From assembly GCA_035772405.1 (NCBI GenBank), contig JAYKKM010000310.1, forward strand, positions 1,449,501-1,513,500: a stretch of DNA of 64,000 nt, written 5' to 3'. Within the stretch, counting starts at the first letter, position 1. Every line of letters begins with the position of its first letter. This DNA is from Chrysogorgia sp. JL179-B06. Taxonomy: Eukaryota; Cnidaria; Anthozoa; Scleralcyonacea; Chrysogorgiidae. Positions 10,652 through 22,199 of the stretch are shown one piece after another. The position numbers were made by a program, and so were the translations under genes. The notes under the pieces were generated by a model, which made no database searches, was not told the DNA's origin, and saw nothing but the letters and a program-made list of their open reading frames with translations.

Positions 10652-10996
10652 TTAATCATGAATGTTATTCGTTCTAGTTCGATTTACAGCATTTGAGCAA
10701 CGTTTTTCAGCACAATTCAATAACACATTTAAACATAAGTTTGATCGATTCAATAAAACATGTAAACATAGATTTGATCGAGTACACATCAGCGTACGGT
10801 TATCGAGATTTGATCGAGTACACATCAGCGTACGGTTATCGAGATTTGATCGAGTACGCAGCGTACGGTTATCGAGATCGTGGACCAACCCGTTCCGAAA
10901 TCGCTCGTCATCTTTTAGTGTGGGTCTACCGCGATCGGCGTGTGCAATTGTAAGCATTGTGAGCGTGTTTATGATCAAGATACTTGCCAGCCACAT
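10652..10996 (-). pseudogene. N-terminal extension with repeats, in frame with the OTU ORF
   Basis: A 114-aa frame that lies in the same frame as 9278-10651, separated only by the stop codon at 10652-10654. Its first residues (MWLASILIINTLTMLTIAHA) look like a signal peptide or anchor. It holds 12-residue repeats of the type SNLDNRTLMCTR. Whether translation really starts here is uncertain. It may be the original N terminus of the Helitron polyprotein, now cut by a stop. Confidence 0.45.
10771..10875. repeat. 36-bp minisatellite
   Basis: Two exact copies of a 36-bp unit starting GATTTGATCGAGTACACATC (10771-10806, 10807-10842), then a third shortened to 33 bp (10843-10875). The length differences are multiples of three, which keeps the overlapping minus-strand frame open. 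Confidence 0.9.
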
Positions 10997-11149
10997 TTCT
11001 TATGAATCTTGTCACAAATTTACTATATTTCTTTGGATAGTTTGGGCGAACACTCGAGCAATACTGCGATAGTGACCAAAGAAGATGGCGCATACATAAA
11101 GATGAGCACAGCGCCTGGTTTCGCAAAGCCTATCGGGATGACGTAATTA

Positions 11150-11330
11150 TTGCAATTTATCGACCCGACAAATAAAAATAAAAATAATAATAAAAATAAT
11201 AAAAATACAAGCCCGAGTAATAAATCCAAATTGAAAGTTTGGTATTTAAACGCTCGTTCACTACACAAACACATCGAGAGTGTTAGAAAAGACTTCAATG
11301 TGTCTAGTGCTATTTGTTTGTCTTTTGCCG
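11150..11330 (+). pseudogene. Start of a LINE-type endonuclease, truncated
   Basis: Within the frame 11150-11380, the stretch KLKVWYLNARSLHKHIESV matches the opening of an APE endonuclease domain (consensus: short beta strand, then WNARSL). It follows an AAT/AAAAT-rich stretch and ends at a T-run near 11330. It is either a 5' LINE fragment or an endonuclease relic of the neighbouring Helitron, since some Helitron relatives carry such a domain. Both are inferences from about 25 residues. Confidence 0.5.
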
Positions 11331-13150
11331 TTTTTTTTTTTTTAAATACAGTAGCTTATCGAACCCTTATTGTTTTATAAAATGTTCAATGCCTTTATAT
11401 CTACTATGTTTCTTTATTGTATTGATATCTTTTTTTTGTTATTCTCTATTCTTTAGAAATGACCTAAGACAAGAAAAAAAGAGATACAAAAAAGTAATAT
11501 GAAAAACAAGAACCTTAATTGAACAAAAGTTATGAAAAAAGTTGTGATCAGTATCATATGGAGCACTATAAATGAATTCTGTAAACTCAGTACAGAGAGT
11601 AAAGACAAACAATACAAAAGAAGGAACTGTTCATCATATAGAGAATATATCTAAGCTACGTTTCATGCTTCTAAAGATAATTTCTGGAAGACTAAAACCA
11701 AACAGTACATATAATGGCACTTCATAAGTGCACTGATGCAATACACTGTTGAAACAATTCTGGACATTCTGCTGAATTTACTAAGGATTTCCATCAAATT
11801 GTGCAGAATCTGGGACATCTTAATGGAAGAAAGCAAATTATACACCTTAACCAGAGTTATTCACATCCATGAATCATCAATTCTGTTGCAAGGAGCAGCG
11901 CCTACAATGTACATGCTTTTGTCAATAAACATTGTGTTCCAGGACTTCGTTTCCAAAAACAGTATGCAATAGTTTAATATATTGAACAGAATTCTATCGT
12001 TTGAAATTAAGTGAACTGAAATTACGGTGCCTTTGATAACTATATTTAATGAGGGTAGACACCAATATAACACAAAGGTTAATAAGGGTGGACCTCAAAA
12101 TATATAACATTTACAGTTTAAATAGATAGAATAAATTAATATATCACAATTAATATAACACTTTATATTCCGTGTGTTATATTTCGTTCGCAATCAATAG
12201 CAAGCATCTACTTGATGTAGGCAGATTTTTAACGAACGCCGCATCGCACTTTAGCACCGTGTCTGGTCTTTACATGTTTCCAGAAATAGAAAACATCTGC
12301 ATGTGCATAAAATTGTATACTTAGTTATGTAATATTTTAAATTTTCGGATTCCGATATGACATCTATGACAGACACACAAGCAAAAAGTATTTAATGTGG
12401 ATTTAACAAATTAAATGGTTTTTTTCTTGTTTAATTGTATTCAGTATGTCACTGTGTTTGCTTTATATTGCCGTTTTCTAATCGTCGTACTTTTCCCGTT
12501 TGAGACGAAGGTCAAACTGCCACTCGTTGCGACACAGAACCTGTCAAATTTAATTCACCTGCAAATTTATTTTGGTTTCAAGTGTTGCACTTCTGTTGCA
12601 TTTACTTTTTGAACTAAATTCGCTGCATAATTAATTAAGAAGTACAACTTTTAAAACTGGTTAAATATGTTAGAACTGCCATCATCATCTTTATTCCCAA
12701 ACCAGTCTCCGCATGTACGCACTGCGTAAGTATTTGTATTCAAGTTGTAACCAGAACCACACACTTTTTTTATTTGGCCTAATAATAGTTTTCCATGGCC
12801 TAACCTAAATTGATTCAGGTTCTGACAAATAAACAAAGGTGATTTCCATCCAATGTTAAACTTGCATTATACCATCTTACCTTCCAGCCTGTCTCCAATT
12901 TCGACTCTTGACAGACGTTTCTTAACGCTGCGTCCCAACCTCAATAACTATGGTACTCATCAAACTCTCACTCATTTGATGTTTCTGCATTATCAGTAGT
13001 TCCGACATCATCTGTTCTAGTAAATGTGTGATTTTAGTGATTTAAACAAATCATGCAGATCGGTGGTACTCTTTATGTGAACAGGAATCTGGATATGTGT
13101 GTGACTTCTCCGTAATTCATTGTATTCTAACTGGGATTCCGTAATTTGCA
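11331..13150. other. Non-coding stretch
   Basis: AT-rich sequence. All open frames are short (under 80 codons), overlap antisense to each other and lack known motifs. No promoter or RNA gene is recognisable. Confidence 0.4.
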
Positions 13151-13156
13151 TAGAAT

Positions 13157-13420
13157 AGATATAATGCTCTTGGCTGTTTGTCAGGTCAAAGATCTTTTCA
13201 GTATAGAGCTGTTAAATTATGGAATAACTTAGCAGATGACATTAAGAGTGCAAAGTCACTAAGTATTTTTAAATCTAAACTTAAACACCACTTTCTTAAA
13301 ACAGTATTTTAACTTTTGTAAATATATTATGCCATGTTATTAGAAACTAGGTTTTAGATTTTACATTTGTAAATTAGTGTTTAAAAGCCCTGTTGGGAAC
13401 ACATAATAAAGTATAAAGTA
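13157..13420 (+). pseudogene. LINE 3' end: ORF2 C terminus
   Basis: Positions 13157-13312 read RYNALGCLSGQRSFQYRAV, then KLWNNLADDIKSAKSLSIF and a stop. This is the C-terminal signature of CR1/Rex-type ORF2 (YRAVKLWN-LP-I, then SL-FK). It is followed by about 100 bp of 3' untranslated sequence ending in an AATAAAGTATAAAGTA tail. The rest of the element is absent, the usual result of 5'-truncated insertion. Confidence 0.75.
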
Positions 13421-13625
13421 TGCATCATTCCAGTTCTTTTTCTTGCTGACAGAATACCAAGTGTGAACGTCTATGTATTAAAAGGTAAAGACACAAAACC
13501 AGTTTATCTTTCTTGCCAACGTAAGAAACTGCATGAGACCTCAATTATGTTTAAGTGTAGTGATGGATTTGGGTAGCAAGTATAATTTGGCGTTATACGA
13601 GGGCTGGAACTTGTCCTTTACTGTT

Positions 13626-14890
13626 TCACCACTCGCCAAAGCTAATCTTTTGACAAGTTCGTGTTTTTGGCCTATAGAATAAACACCATTTGTTGCTGTA
13701 ACTCTGCGACTGACTTTCCGTACAGTTTATGAATAAGCCAAGTTTCTCTTCCCAAATCGCTGTTGTAATCTTTTCCCATTTTCTCACTTTTCGTATGGAA
13801 ATATTTTTTAACATCCACAATGGGAATCCAAAGAAGGGTTGCTATACCAAACAGTATATCGTCTGGTGGGTTATTTTTCTTGAAAAAGGAGCCCAGAACT
13901 CGTGATGGTAGAAATAGTGCTGGTGTCTCAATTTCCATCTCCTCATACAGTTTGGTTGTCTACTCAAATGAAAGGTAGTGAAGCTCCCCATTAGTTTTAT
14001 ACCATGTTTACATAATCTGGGATAGGTTGGAGCTCAACATTCCTGTCCGTCTCGTTCTCATAGAGTGCGGACCTTCTTTCCACCATGTTCATAATTAAAT
14101 TATAGTCAGTGATGTACTGCCCTTCAAAGTCCTCTGCCACATACAAATGCCTCAAAATATGGTTGCAGCTAGTTCGTGGACTGTATGTCCTTCCACATTC
14201 TTCTTTTCATGTGAAACACTTAAGAATTCTTTTAGTCTAACTTCATAGTCAAATACTCCATTCTCGCTAATGCCTCTGAAACATTGCAGAAACCTTCCGG
14301 CAAAACGGGCTTGAGAGTAAGCAGTCTTTAACATCATTTGCTCCATATTCTCTAAATGCTCCATACTTCCAATTGCTATGGCAGAGTGGGTTTGTTTACT
14401 ATTAAAGGGACCATGTCGCGATAAAGACATACTTTCTGTGGCGTGCACTTTCTACAAAATTCCTTTTACTGTGGTATTCAGCAAATGATTTCTGACTAAC
14501 TTGAGTAAGTCCCAGCAATTGCAACAACCTCGCCATGCACATGCTCACTCAGTCAATGGGCTATCAGGATCTTTGCTATGGCCAATGTCGACAATAAATA
14601 ATAGCACATATTTTAGTTTTCCTGTTCTTGGATTCCTAAAAATGTTGTCCAATGCATGTCTGGTTGGAAGATAAAGTATTTCATTCATTGCACAGAAGGG
14701 GGTTTCGTGCTTGACAAGCACTGCTGCACGTCGATGTCTTTATTTCTTCTGTGCGGATGTATCCATAAATAGATGTGTCATTGGTTAGGCTTTGGTCAAA
14801 AGTGTGGTCTTCGTAAACAATAGGTTTCCAACTTTTACCTGCCACAGTAAAAAAATCGGCCTCAGTAATACGAGCAACAAAGTTGCTGCT
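13626..14890 (-). pseudogene. Decayed DDE/integrase-like repetitive protein
   Basis: Minus-strand fragments in several frames join into one protein: HETPFCAMNEILYLPTRHAL, LKYVLLFIVDIGHSKDPDSP, RLLQLLGLTQVSQKSFAEYH and SKRNFVE, SLSRHGPFNSKQTHSAIAIG, GRFLQCFRGISENGVFDYEV (about 14200), LRHLYVAEDFEGQYITDYNL (about 14090), and FLPSRVLGSFF. I recall this family as abundant in coral gene sets. The VD-G...FAEYHSKRNFVE pattern is laid out like the D and E motifs of integrases (VDNG... YHPQSNG-VE). That reading is inference. At least four frame breaks make it a pseudogene. Confidence 0.55.
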
Positions 14891-15295
14891 ACTTGCAACA
14901 AAAGCACATTTCTGTAATTTTAAACTTAAATTTTAAAACTTTAATTTAAAAATAACAAATCCTAAGGCTAATCTGATGTAGCCTGCATAGGAGCAGGCTG
15001 GCGTAGCAGATGGTTGTTTGGGGAGAGGGGTTATATTCGAAACTATACTCTAGAGTTACTCAATATGCATGCATGTCACATAGCGATTTGCTTATCGTGT
15101 GTCTTGAAACTTTGCATGATCCTTGGGATCCCTAGTTACATCTTCAGAATCAATGATATAATCATCAGCACATGTTTCCATTTTTCCAGCAGAAGGTTGA
15201 CATTCTTAGTCTTGCAATGTAAGTTTACCACATGTTTTGAAACACCGATTCTGGGTGGACTCAGCGATATTCTTGCATGAATTATAACACCTTTC

Positions 15296-16054
15296 TCAGT
15301 ATGGTGTGACGTTTGGTGGAATAGGTGTTCTCCTTGTTGACTCTGTGTAATTACTACATGACTTCAGGGTTACTCCAAATCCTAGGGAGCAACCTTCAGT
15401 AGGATATCTCGTGCCTGTTGTATGTCGTGTGTTGTCGCCTGCTTTGTATAGAATGTCTGTGGTAAACCTCGCATGACTTTCAATCCCACCATGTAGCATC
15501 CCAGTACTTTCTTGGATAAAAATTTCCTCCATAACAAATTTCAGTTTAGGAAAAATATCAGCTTGCATCTTTCTTCTTCTTGTTTCATATTGCAAATTAA
15601 ATTCGTTTTTCTTTCTCTGAGCAGTTGTTTAGTCTATCCTTTGTTGTTCGTTAGTTGGGTCATTCCTCATCTCCTGTGATGTTTTCTCGAGCTCTCTAAA
15701 GTTCAAATTGAAACTTACCCAATGGAGTTTTTTTACATCGAGCAATTTTGAAATTAATTTCACCGTTGTTGCAGAAGCAAATAAATCTTTTATTAGTTCG
15801 ACATCCTTCTTCGTATCAGCAAACCTGATTGCTTTTTTGAGCAGTGATCCTATACTGATCTCTCGATGTGTGTTGAGATCTTCTTGTAAACATCGTCCAA
15901 TTATACCTTCTAATCTTGATGCAATCTCCAAAAATGTTCTGATTCCTATTTTCATGAGGCATGCCTTGCCTCTAATTTTAACCTGGATGATATTTAAATG
16001 ACGCTGTACTATTTGTTGCAGTATTTCAGACAACCGATACCTTCTTTTTTTCAA
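15296..16054 (-). pseudogene. Upstream part of the same decayed repetitive protein
   Basis: Frames 15629-16054 (141 aa) and 15296-15595 (99 aa) are in the same frame, split by one stop codon near 15629. The first part is basic and helical (LSEILQQIVQRHLN, RGKACLMKIGIRTF). The second contains ESTGMLHGGIESHARFTTDI and KAGDNTRHTTGTRYPTEGCS. It sits on the same strand directly upstream of the DDE-like fragments and is probably the middle of the same protein. I do not recognise an enzyme motif here. Confidence 0.45.
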
Positions 16055-16204
16055 ACTGCCATTGTTTTCCGTTCCTACTATAAGCTTGCCAATTTTCTGA
16101 GTGAAATTTCCTGAGTGAAAATATATCTTGGGAAAAGGGCTTTAACCAAGATATAATTTCCAACTTTTATCATTGTCGACTGCAGTCTTAATGGTTACCT
16201 ATTT

Positions 16205-17596
16205 TTAACCTACATCGAATGGTAAATTGGCACTGGAGGATGACGTAGAACAGCACGATTGGTCAGTTTCTGGATCTTTTTCTGGCATTTGGTGTACATT
16301 TTGCCTCTGAAACCATTTTAGTGACATCTTTGGAAAACATAACTTCTCCTTTGCCATTTTCAAAACGTACCATTTATGGGATAGACTTGCAAACGATAAC
16401 GAGCTTGTTTTGTCGATTATTTGCATGCTGGTCTTATACTTTTTTGGCTACCTACCATATCCTCTTATTTATCGTTTTATTTGATGTCTCGGTGTCGTTC
16501 ATAGCAATCTATTTTGATACGTTTCTGTACCAAGACTTTGAAAGTTGCGGATAGGTTAAATTTGACACTCATTGCGTCTCATTGTCAATTAAGTGTTCTT
16601 ATCAAAAGAAACGTTATTCTCGTCTGTATCTTCTGCTAAATTTACGTCGTTTTGAATTTCATCTTGGTACTGAACTGGCGCACTTTCTACATCGTTGGCG
16701 TTTCCATATGCAACAACAGTAGCAATGTCAATGTGTTAGTCCATCTTAAAATTTAATTTTATTCAGCTCTTCCTGGTTGTTACGAATTCGTTGGGCATTT
16801 TTCCCAATAGTTCCCAACTTTAATTTTCTGCATGTGACATTTGTCCCCTCGGCCTCAGTTAGCCTGCTGTTTTCTCCATTTTTCGTTGATGGTTTTCCCT
16901 ATGATTTTCTTAGATCTTGTAATCTCTCTGCACGTCTTTTTGGCCACATAGTTCAAAAAAATTCTCCTTTTCTTCTCCATGCCTTTCACGGCTTCTATCT
17001 CTGTGTGTGTAAATTTTGACACCTTGCACTTATCATGAACTCAGACTGCACAAATATGTAGCTGAGTTTGAATAGCTTGATATCCAGTGCTTTGTTGTTT
17101 TCGTATCTTTTTGCGAATCTTCATTTGTGCTGTTGATGAACGATGCAGAGCCAGAGGGAGAGTTGTGACCATCATCAGTACTTGTAATGATTAGAGCACT
17201 GCCACTGAGCAACAAATTTGAGATTGATTCTTTTGGCTGTCTAGGCTCGGATGGTGGTGTAAACGAGATTATCTCAATCACCAAACAACTTTCGTCTTCG
17301 GAGACACGATTTGCTTTTTGCGATATAGCTGCAACATTTAGCACACTCTCCTGTTCAGAATCAAACACTGATCCTTCAAAGCAGAATGCAAAATTGCTTA
17401 CATCCAAATTCTCAAATATCTCATCACACAGGTTGGTTAATGAGTCTAATTCGTCAAAACCAGGTAAAACGCCGATCTTTTTACCATCCTTCACAACTTG
17501 TATAGCTCTCGTGGTCACGAGTATTAAGGTGGCTCGATAGTCCAAAAATGTTAAAAAAATAAAATTTCGATATACGTTTTTGACATCTGCAATCAT
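16205..17596 (-). pseudogene. Possible N-terminal region of the repetitive protein, unrecognised
   Basis: The longest frame is 17033-17596 (187 aa). It begins with a hydrophobic block, then VVKDGKKIGVLPGFDELDSL and a Ser/Asp-rich low-complexity tail. A second frame, 16205-16426, ends in a Ser-rich tail. Nothing matches a family I know. The same-strand position upstream of the integrase-like fragments suggests the same gene or element. Confidence 0.3.
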
Positions 17597-17892
17597 TGTC
17601 GTTTTAAGGGCAGCAAATGTTTTCTCATTTTTACAGGCATTCCTTTTGTTTTTTAGCTTTTTCTGAAGCTTCCATACTCGTTGCTATGGAAACGCGACTG
17701 TTTATACATCAATTTGTTTATTAAAAACCCCAATTTTTTAGCTTTGTTTGAAAAATTTGGGTATGGGAGAATGAAATTAATTTAGGGGACTGGTGAGGAC
17801 TTTGAGACATTTAATGTTTACCTACATGAAGTATCTCCCATAGGAAAACGTCTTTCAACTTGCAATTATTTGTAATCAATATCTACCAAATT

Positions 17893-18188
17893 TAACAAAT
17901 TATGCCATCTAAGACGAAATTTAGGAACATTCGAAAAAAGAAAATAGGTTTACTGGCAACATATACACCAACAAAAGAGATTTGAACGGGAACGAAGCTG
18001 TAGATGTGCAGGAATCAATGGAACAATGCAAAGACTCTGATCATGAAGATGTGAATGTTCCACCACTGAAAGAAACAGCACTGCAGGATTCGGATGCTGA
18101 TAAAATCAAGTTGCTACCTGCTTCTGTGAGAAAGCTCAAAGAAGTTTCCAGCAATACAGCCCAAAGTGGAAAAGAAACTGGAAATTAA
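17893..18188 (+). pseudogene. N-terminal fragment of a repetitive cnidarian-type protein
   Basis: Translation from 17893 gives MPSKTKFRNIRKKKIGLLAT, a basic start. After a frame change near 17970 it continues through the 17982-18188 frame, an acidic stretch (KDSDHEDVNVPPLKETALQD) and LLPASVRKLKEVSSNTAQSG. A basic start, acidic middle and RKLKE block is a layout I associate with the N termini of Mutator-like or other transposon proteins in cnidarians, but nothing catalytic is present. It could be the first exon of the pseudogene that resumes near 20060. Confidence 0.35.
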
Positions 18189-18189
18189 G

Positions 18190-19712
18190 GGATACACTGA
18201 ATCTTTGGAGGCCAAGGGCCCAAGGAAGGACAGCAGTATGAAGCTGGTGCCTTCTAAGTTTGTTTTTTACCCTTAACTAACTCTAAAATAGTCAGGTACA
18301 CTTTAATCATTATTTTCTCAATTTCCGTATTTTGGAGGTTTTGAAATCTTGTGGCAAGAATATCTTGAGAAATATTTAAGATATTCCAATGAAATTTTCA
18401 CATGTCAGATATCAATAGCACTGTGCAATGACCAACTCTTACACAATTTTGTCTTCTCATGAGTAATACCATTTTATTTTAAAGTATCTGGAGTAGTTTT
18501 TTGCGGTTTCCTTAGAAAATTATAATATATAATTCTGTTAATGCATGTGCTTGAAAATTGGTCATTGCACAGCCTTAAGATGTCACTATAAGCCTGCAAA
18601 ATTTTAGCTCTGCACCATGAAGCAGAGTAGAGATATCTTTGCCATAAGTATACCCATTATTTGACTTCCGGAAATGGGGTTCCTATTCTTAAAGTCACAA
18701 CTCCTAGAATTCGAGGAATAGATACCAACTTATAGTAAAACATTGCTTAACTCCTGTGTAATCTGTGGTATAAACCGAATTGTATCATTAAAAATGGAAG
18801 TCTTTCAAAAAATGTTGTCAAAATGACTATTTTTAGACAATCGAGCAATTAATAATTATATGACCAGTTTTTCCGATCACATGAATATCACACTATGCTT
18901 TAAATGTGATAAATCATATTCCTCAGCATCATTATTTCCTGATTGACGGTATGAAAATATTTCCTCATTAGATAGGAAGTCACACGTCGGATATGGGAAC
19001 ATTCGAAAACGAAGCTTATTGAATGTGACATTTTACAGGTTTCCCAGGTGTTCTATAATCACCATGTCGGGAATGATTCTACACATAACGAACAGTAAGA
19101 CCGAAAAAAATATTGGAATACTAAATGATATCGATTTTGATGTTCCTTTAAAATAACTAAGGGAAATAATTGATTCAAAGATTTTGCTGAATGCTGGCGT
19201 TTGGAACACTGTTCAAAGGAAACAAGAAAGAAAATATCTTGTGTCACATATGTGCTGCACATGATGGGAACTGGCAACATATTTATTCTTTTTTCCTGCT
19301 GCTGCAGTCAATCCTTCCTTGTTCGAAAAAATCACATTCTCGAAAGCCAAGAAACAAGCATGAGGAAGAATGTCCTTCAGCCCAAGATACAATCGACGCC
19401 GTTTCTCTCCTTATCTTGAGGACGTTTATTAACAACATAATTAAACAGTGAACGTTTGGCATTATTTAAGGTCTGCTGGCTTCTATATATAATTAGGCTA
19501 CATCTATATTTTTCTCAGAATATATGATACAGGAATGTATGTTTTGTCACATTTTACCCTTGTTCAGCTTTGAACACACACACACACAATATTGCTAAAA
19601 AAATAATTTATGTATTTTAAACTACTTATATTATTATTATTATATTCCAGAACCTATGAAGCAAGGCAGTGTTTATCTGCAAGACAAAAAGATAGACTAG
19701 CAATGTGCTTTG
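18190..19712. other. Non-coding stretch with a short inverted repeat
   Basis: No gene is recognised. A perfect 15-bp inverted repeat CTGTGCAATGACCAA lies at 18421-18435 and 18558-18572, enclosing 122 bp. It could mark a small MITE, but no target duplication is visible. A short AC run lies at about 19577-19588. Confidence 0.4.
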
Positions 19713-20035
19713 CAGGTGTAACGACATACCGTTACACGATATATCACGATACTTTGGCTCACGATATGTACACACAGAACTGTATCGCGATACGAATATA
19801 CGATACGCATGATGTTTTTAGTAGTCGTCAAACTCAAAAATTCAAAATAACAACGTTAAACATGAAACCGGAAGCACAATTTACCCTTGGCCACGTGCCG
19901 CTCACGCACTGCCCGCGTCATAAAACAGATTTATAAAACATCAATTTAATTTTCAACGGATTTTGAAACAACTACATTACTACAATAACAAATCTACAGT
20001 TACAGTGGATACGAATCATGTATCGTTACACCTCT
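19713..20035. mobile_element. Probable non-autonomous DNA transposon (hAT-like ends)
   Basis: The left end CAGGTGTAACGA (19713-19724) is mirrored at the right end by TCGTTACACCT (20023-20033). The interior is dense with CGATA/TATCG motifs such as TATATCACGATAC. GGTGTAACGATA ends with inner ATCGTGATA-type motifs are a familiar form for hAT MITEs in animals. I could not find a clean 8-bp target duplication, so both limits and class are tentative. Confidence 0.45.
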
Positions 20036-20059
20036 ATCAAACAATACTATTGATTTTAG

Positions 20060-21940
20060 TATGAAAAGCTGGTACTGGATAAAAATGGAGTTGTTGTGAA
20101 GTCTCACTTTTTTGTGGAAGGACGCAAACATCCTCTAACTGAAATCGGACAAAAATGCTTGATGAGCATGAAATATTCATGAGAAATACCACAGATGATG
20201 AGTTCAACAATGTCATACACTGATGTGCTTAAAAGGCTGGAAATGGTGAATGAGGTGATGGAAGATGAAAGTCTGGGCATCATGAGAGAAAGGCTTAAGA
20301 AGGTGGACCGAACGCTACCTTATGGTGTGGCACGACTTATCCACTGTAGCCAATCATAGCAATCTGGTATTTATGGTTTCATTCTTGTATGATCAAGCTA
20401 CATTTTACTCTGACGGTGAGTATGAAGAAATTACAGGGGAGAAAGTCGGTATTCAAGCTCAGGTTGAAGTTCCTGAACTGCATATTATTGCACGCTCTTG
20501 CTCAACAGATGAGGAGCAGCTATGTTATGTGGAAACCAGAACAGATTGCCTCCAAGAACTTTCCAACCATGTTACCAACAAATCTGCAATAGAGGTAGTT
20601 GATGTAATGCACTTTTTTCATGGTGACAGCGCTTCAAGCCAGTTTGAATGTGGTCAGCAGAAAGGGGGCAATTACTAGTTCACTCTGTGGAGCCAATGCC
20701 AAAATAGTCTGAGCTGGGTTACTCGTTTCATTGCACACATCTGTCTCTGGTGGTTCGACAGAAGCTGGTATTGAAAGGTGCACTATAGGCCGAAAAAATT
20801 CGTTAGCAAAGTTAAATAAGCCCTTTAAACATCTTAATAAAAAGAGTCTTATTGCAGAACTGTCTTCCAGAGGCATTTAGGAAGGTGACAAGAAGAGGCA
20901 GTTGGAGGAGTATTAACAGAAGAGATGCATGGAGTGCAGAGAGTACCAGCACTTCTCTTCAATAACCCAACAAACTCTTGTATCCATCAACTGTGGCCAG
21001 TATGAAATGTTTGGTTTTGAGCCATTTCACGACATTGGAAAGCACATTGAGAATATCTTTGCGCATCTTCCCCATGCAAAAGCATCTGAACTGAAGGCTG
21101 CTATTGAATTATCCATTGGGGGTAAAGAAACAAAGAGGAGTTTTGATTATAGTTGTGCCGTGATCATGGTTGCTAGGATAATCAGGGGCAAAGTTAATTC
21201 AAAGGTCCAAATGTTACTAGATACCGTAGTGGATATTCAAGAGATAGCTTACAGTTCAGAAGCACACCGAACACCAAGGTCTGTTCTACGATTCCATAAC
21301 ATCATATGGTACCACGCAATGCTGTGCAGAAAACTGATTGGCAACATGGAAATTTTATGGAAACTATTCCCACAATATTACCTCGCATGCACCTATTCAA
21401 AACCGAATAGTGAGTGGAAGATCTGCTAATGCAGAAGAAGAGAGAGTGTTCAACACTATCACAAACATAACCAGAACTACCTCTTCTTACCATGCAAGTC
21501 ACATTACTGGGAATATATGCATCAGATTACAAGCAGAAAAGAAGTTAAAAGCTTACCAAGCACCCCATATTGGCAATCAAGAAGCTCACATATCGAAACT
21601 TGCATCTTCCCTACCACGTTATCCCAAAGCAAATACTGGTGAACTATTCTTTAGTTTGGCAAACACACCTAGAAAGAATCAGCGATTTTCTATTGGTAGG
21701 TGAAGGTGCAAAACACAAGAGAATGGAGATATTGAATTAGTTGATGCTAAAGGATGTCCCGAAATCCAACCAACAATACAGGACATGTTCTACATAATTT
21801 TCGCTCAAGTACCTTCAACACTGAGGAGGCATATTTTAAGGACTGTTGGAAGATGTGTTTGCATCACTGATTCCAGTCACAACGTTGCATTTTGAAGACG
21901 ACATTGAAAATTTGGATATCAATAGGCATAGTAGTACAAC
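20060..21940 (+). pseudogene. Decayed repetitive-family gene of unknown function
   Basis: Fragments in order: VLDKNGVVVKSHFFVEGRKH (from about 20070), MVWHDLSTVANHSNLVFMVS (frame 20322-20678), EVPELHIIARSCSTDEEQLC, HGDSASSQFECGQQKGGNY, GFEPFHDIGKHIENIFAHLP (frame 20929-21429), LSIGGKETKRSFDYSCAVIM, RTPRSVLRFHNIIWYHAMLC, then YSHNITSHAPIQNRIVSGRS in a new frame (21338-21703). Degraded coding continues to about 21940. I recall this as a high-copy family in coral gene sets, probably transposon-encoded. No catalytic motif is clear. At least five frame breaks or stops occur. Confidence 0.6.
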
Positions 21941-22199
21941 ATTGTGAGATAGACCAGGTGAATGTTGGTGAAAATGGGTTGATTAGTGGTTGTGTTGAAG
22001 TGGATGCAGAGGAAGTGGCAGAGTTAGGGGCAGTGGAAATTCTGGGGACTGGTTAAATAGATGTTCGTGGAGAGAATGGTGATGAGGATGTGATAGGAAC
22101 AGTTAGCAAGGGTGGAGTTAACCTGGTAGGTGAAAGTTTGTTTTGTCACCTGGGAATAGGTGAAATTGATGTAGATTCAAACACAGCTGAAGATGACCT

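Larger units (their letters stand above)
5424..10996 (-). mobile_element. Truncated Helitron with 2A, OTU, zinc-binding and Rep regions
   Basis: Reading on the minus strand from 10996 to 5424, the pieces are a hydrophobic N-terminal protein, a 2A-like peptide, an OTU protease, a conserved middle region, a 57-bp coding minisatellite, a Cys-rich region like that found N-terminal to animal Helitron Rep, and the start of the Helitron Rep domain with its HUH motif. The Rep catalytic Tyr region and the PIF1-like helicase are missing, so the element is 3'-truncated near 5424. At least four frame breaks occur: near 6300 (A-run), near 8255 (T-run), at 8531-8556 (13-bp duplication) and near 9278. In-frame stops lie at 8734 and 10652. 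I did not find the CTRR-type 3' end or hairpin expected of an intact Helitron. Confidence 0.85.

Noticed and set aside
10652..10654. Stop codon read as a programmed readthrough site between the N-terminal extension and the 2A-OTU ORF
   Set aside because: Nothing supports readthrough. The element has many other disabling changes, so a simple mutation is the better explanation.
18421..18572. 15-bp inverted repeat as a proven MITE
   Set aside because: No target duplication or terminal consensus could be found. Mentioned only within the non-coding entry.
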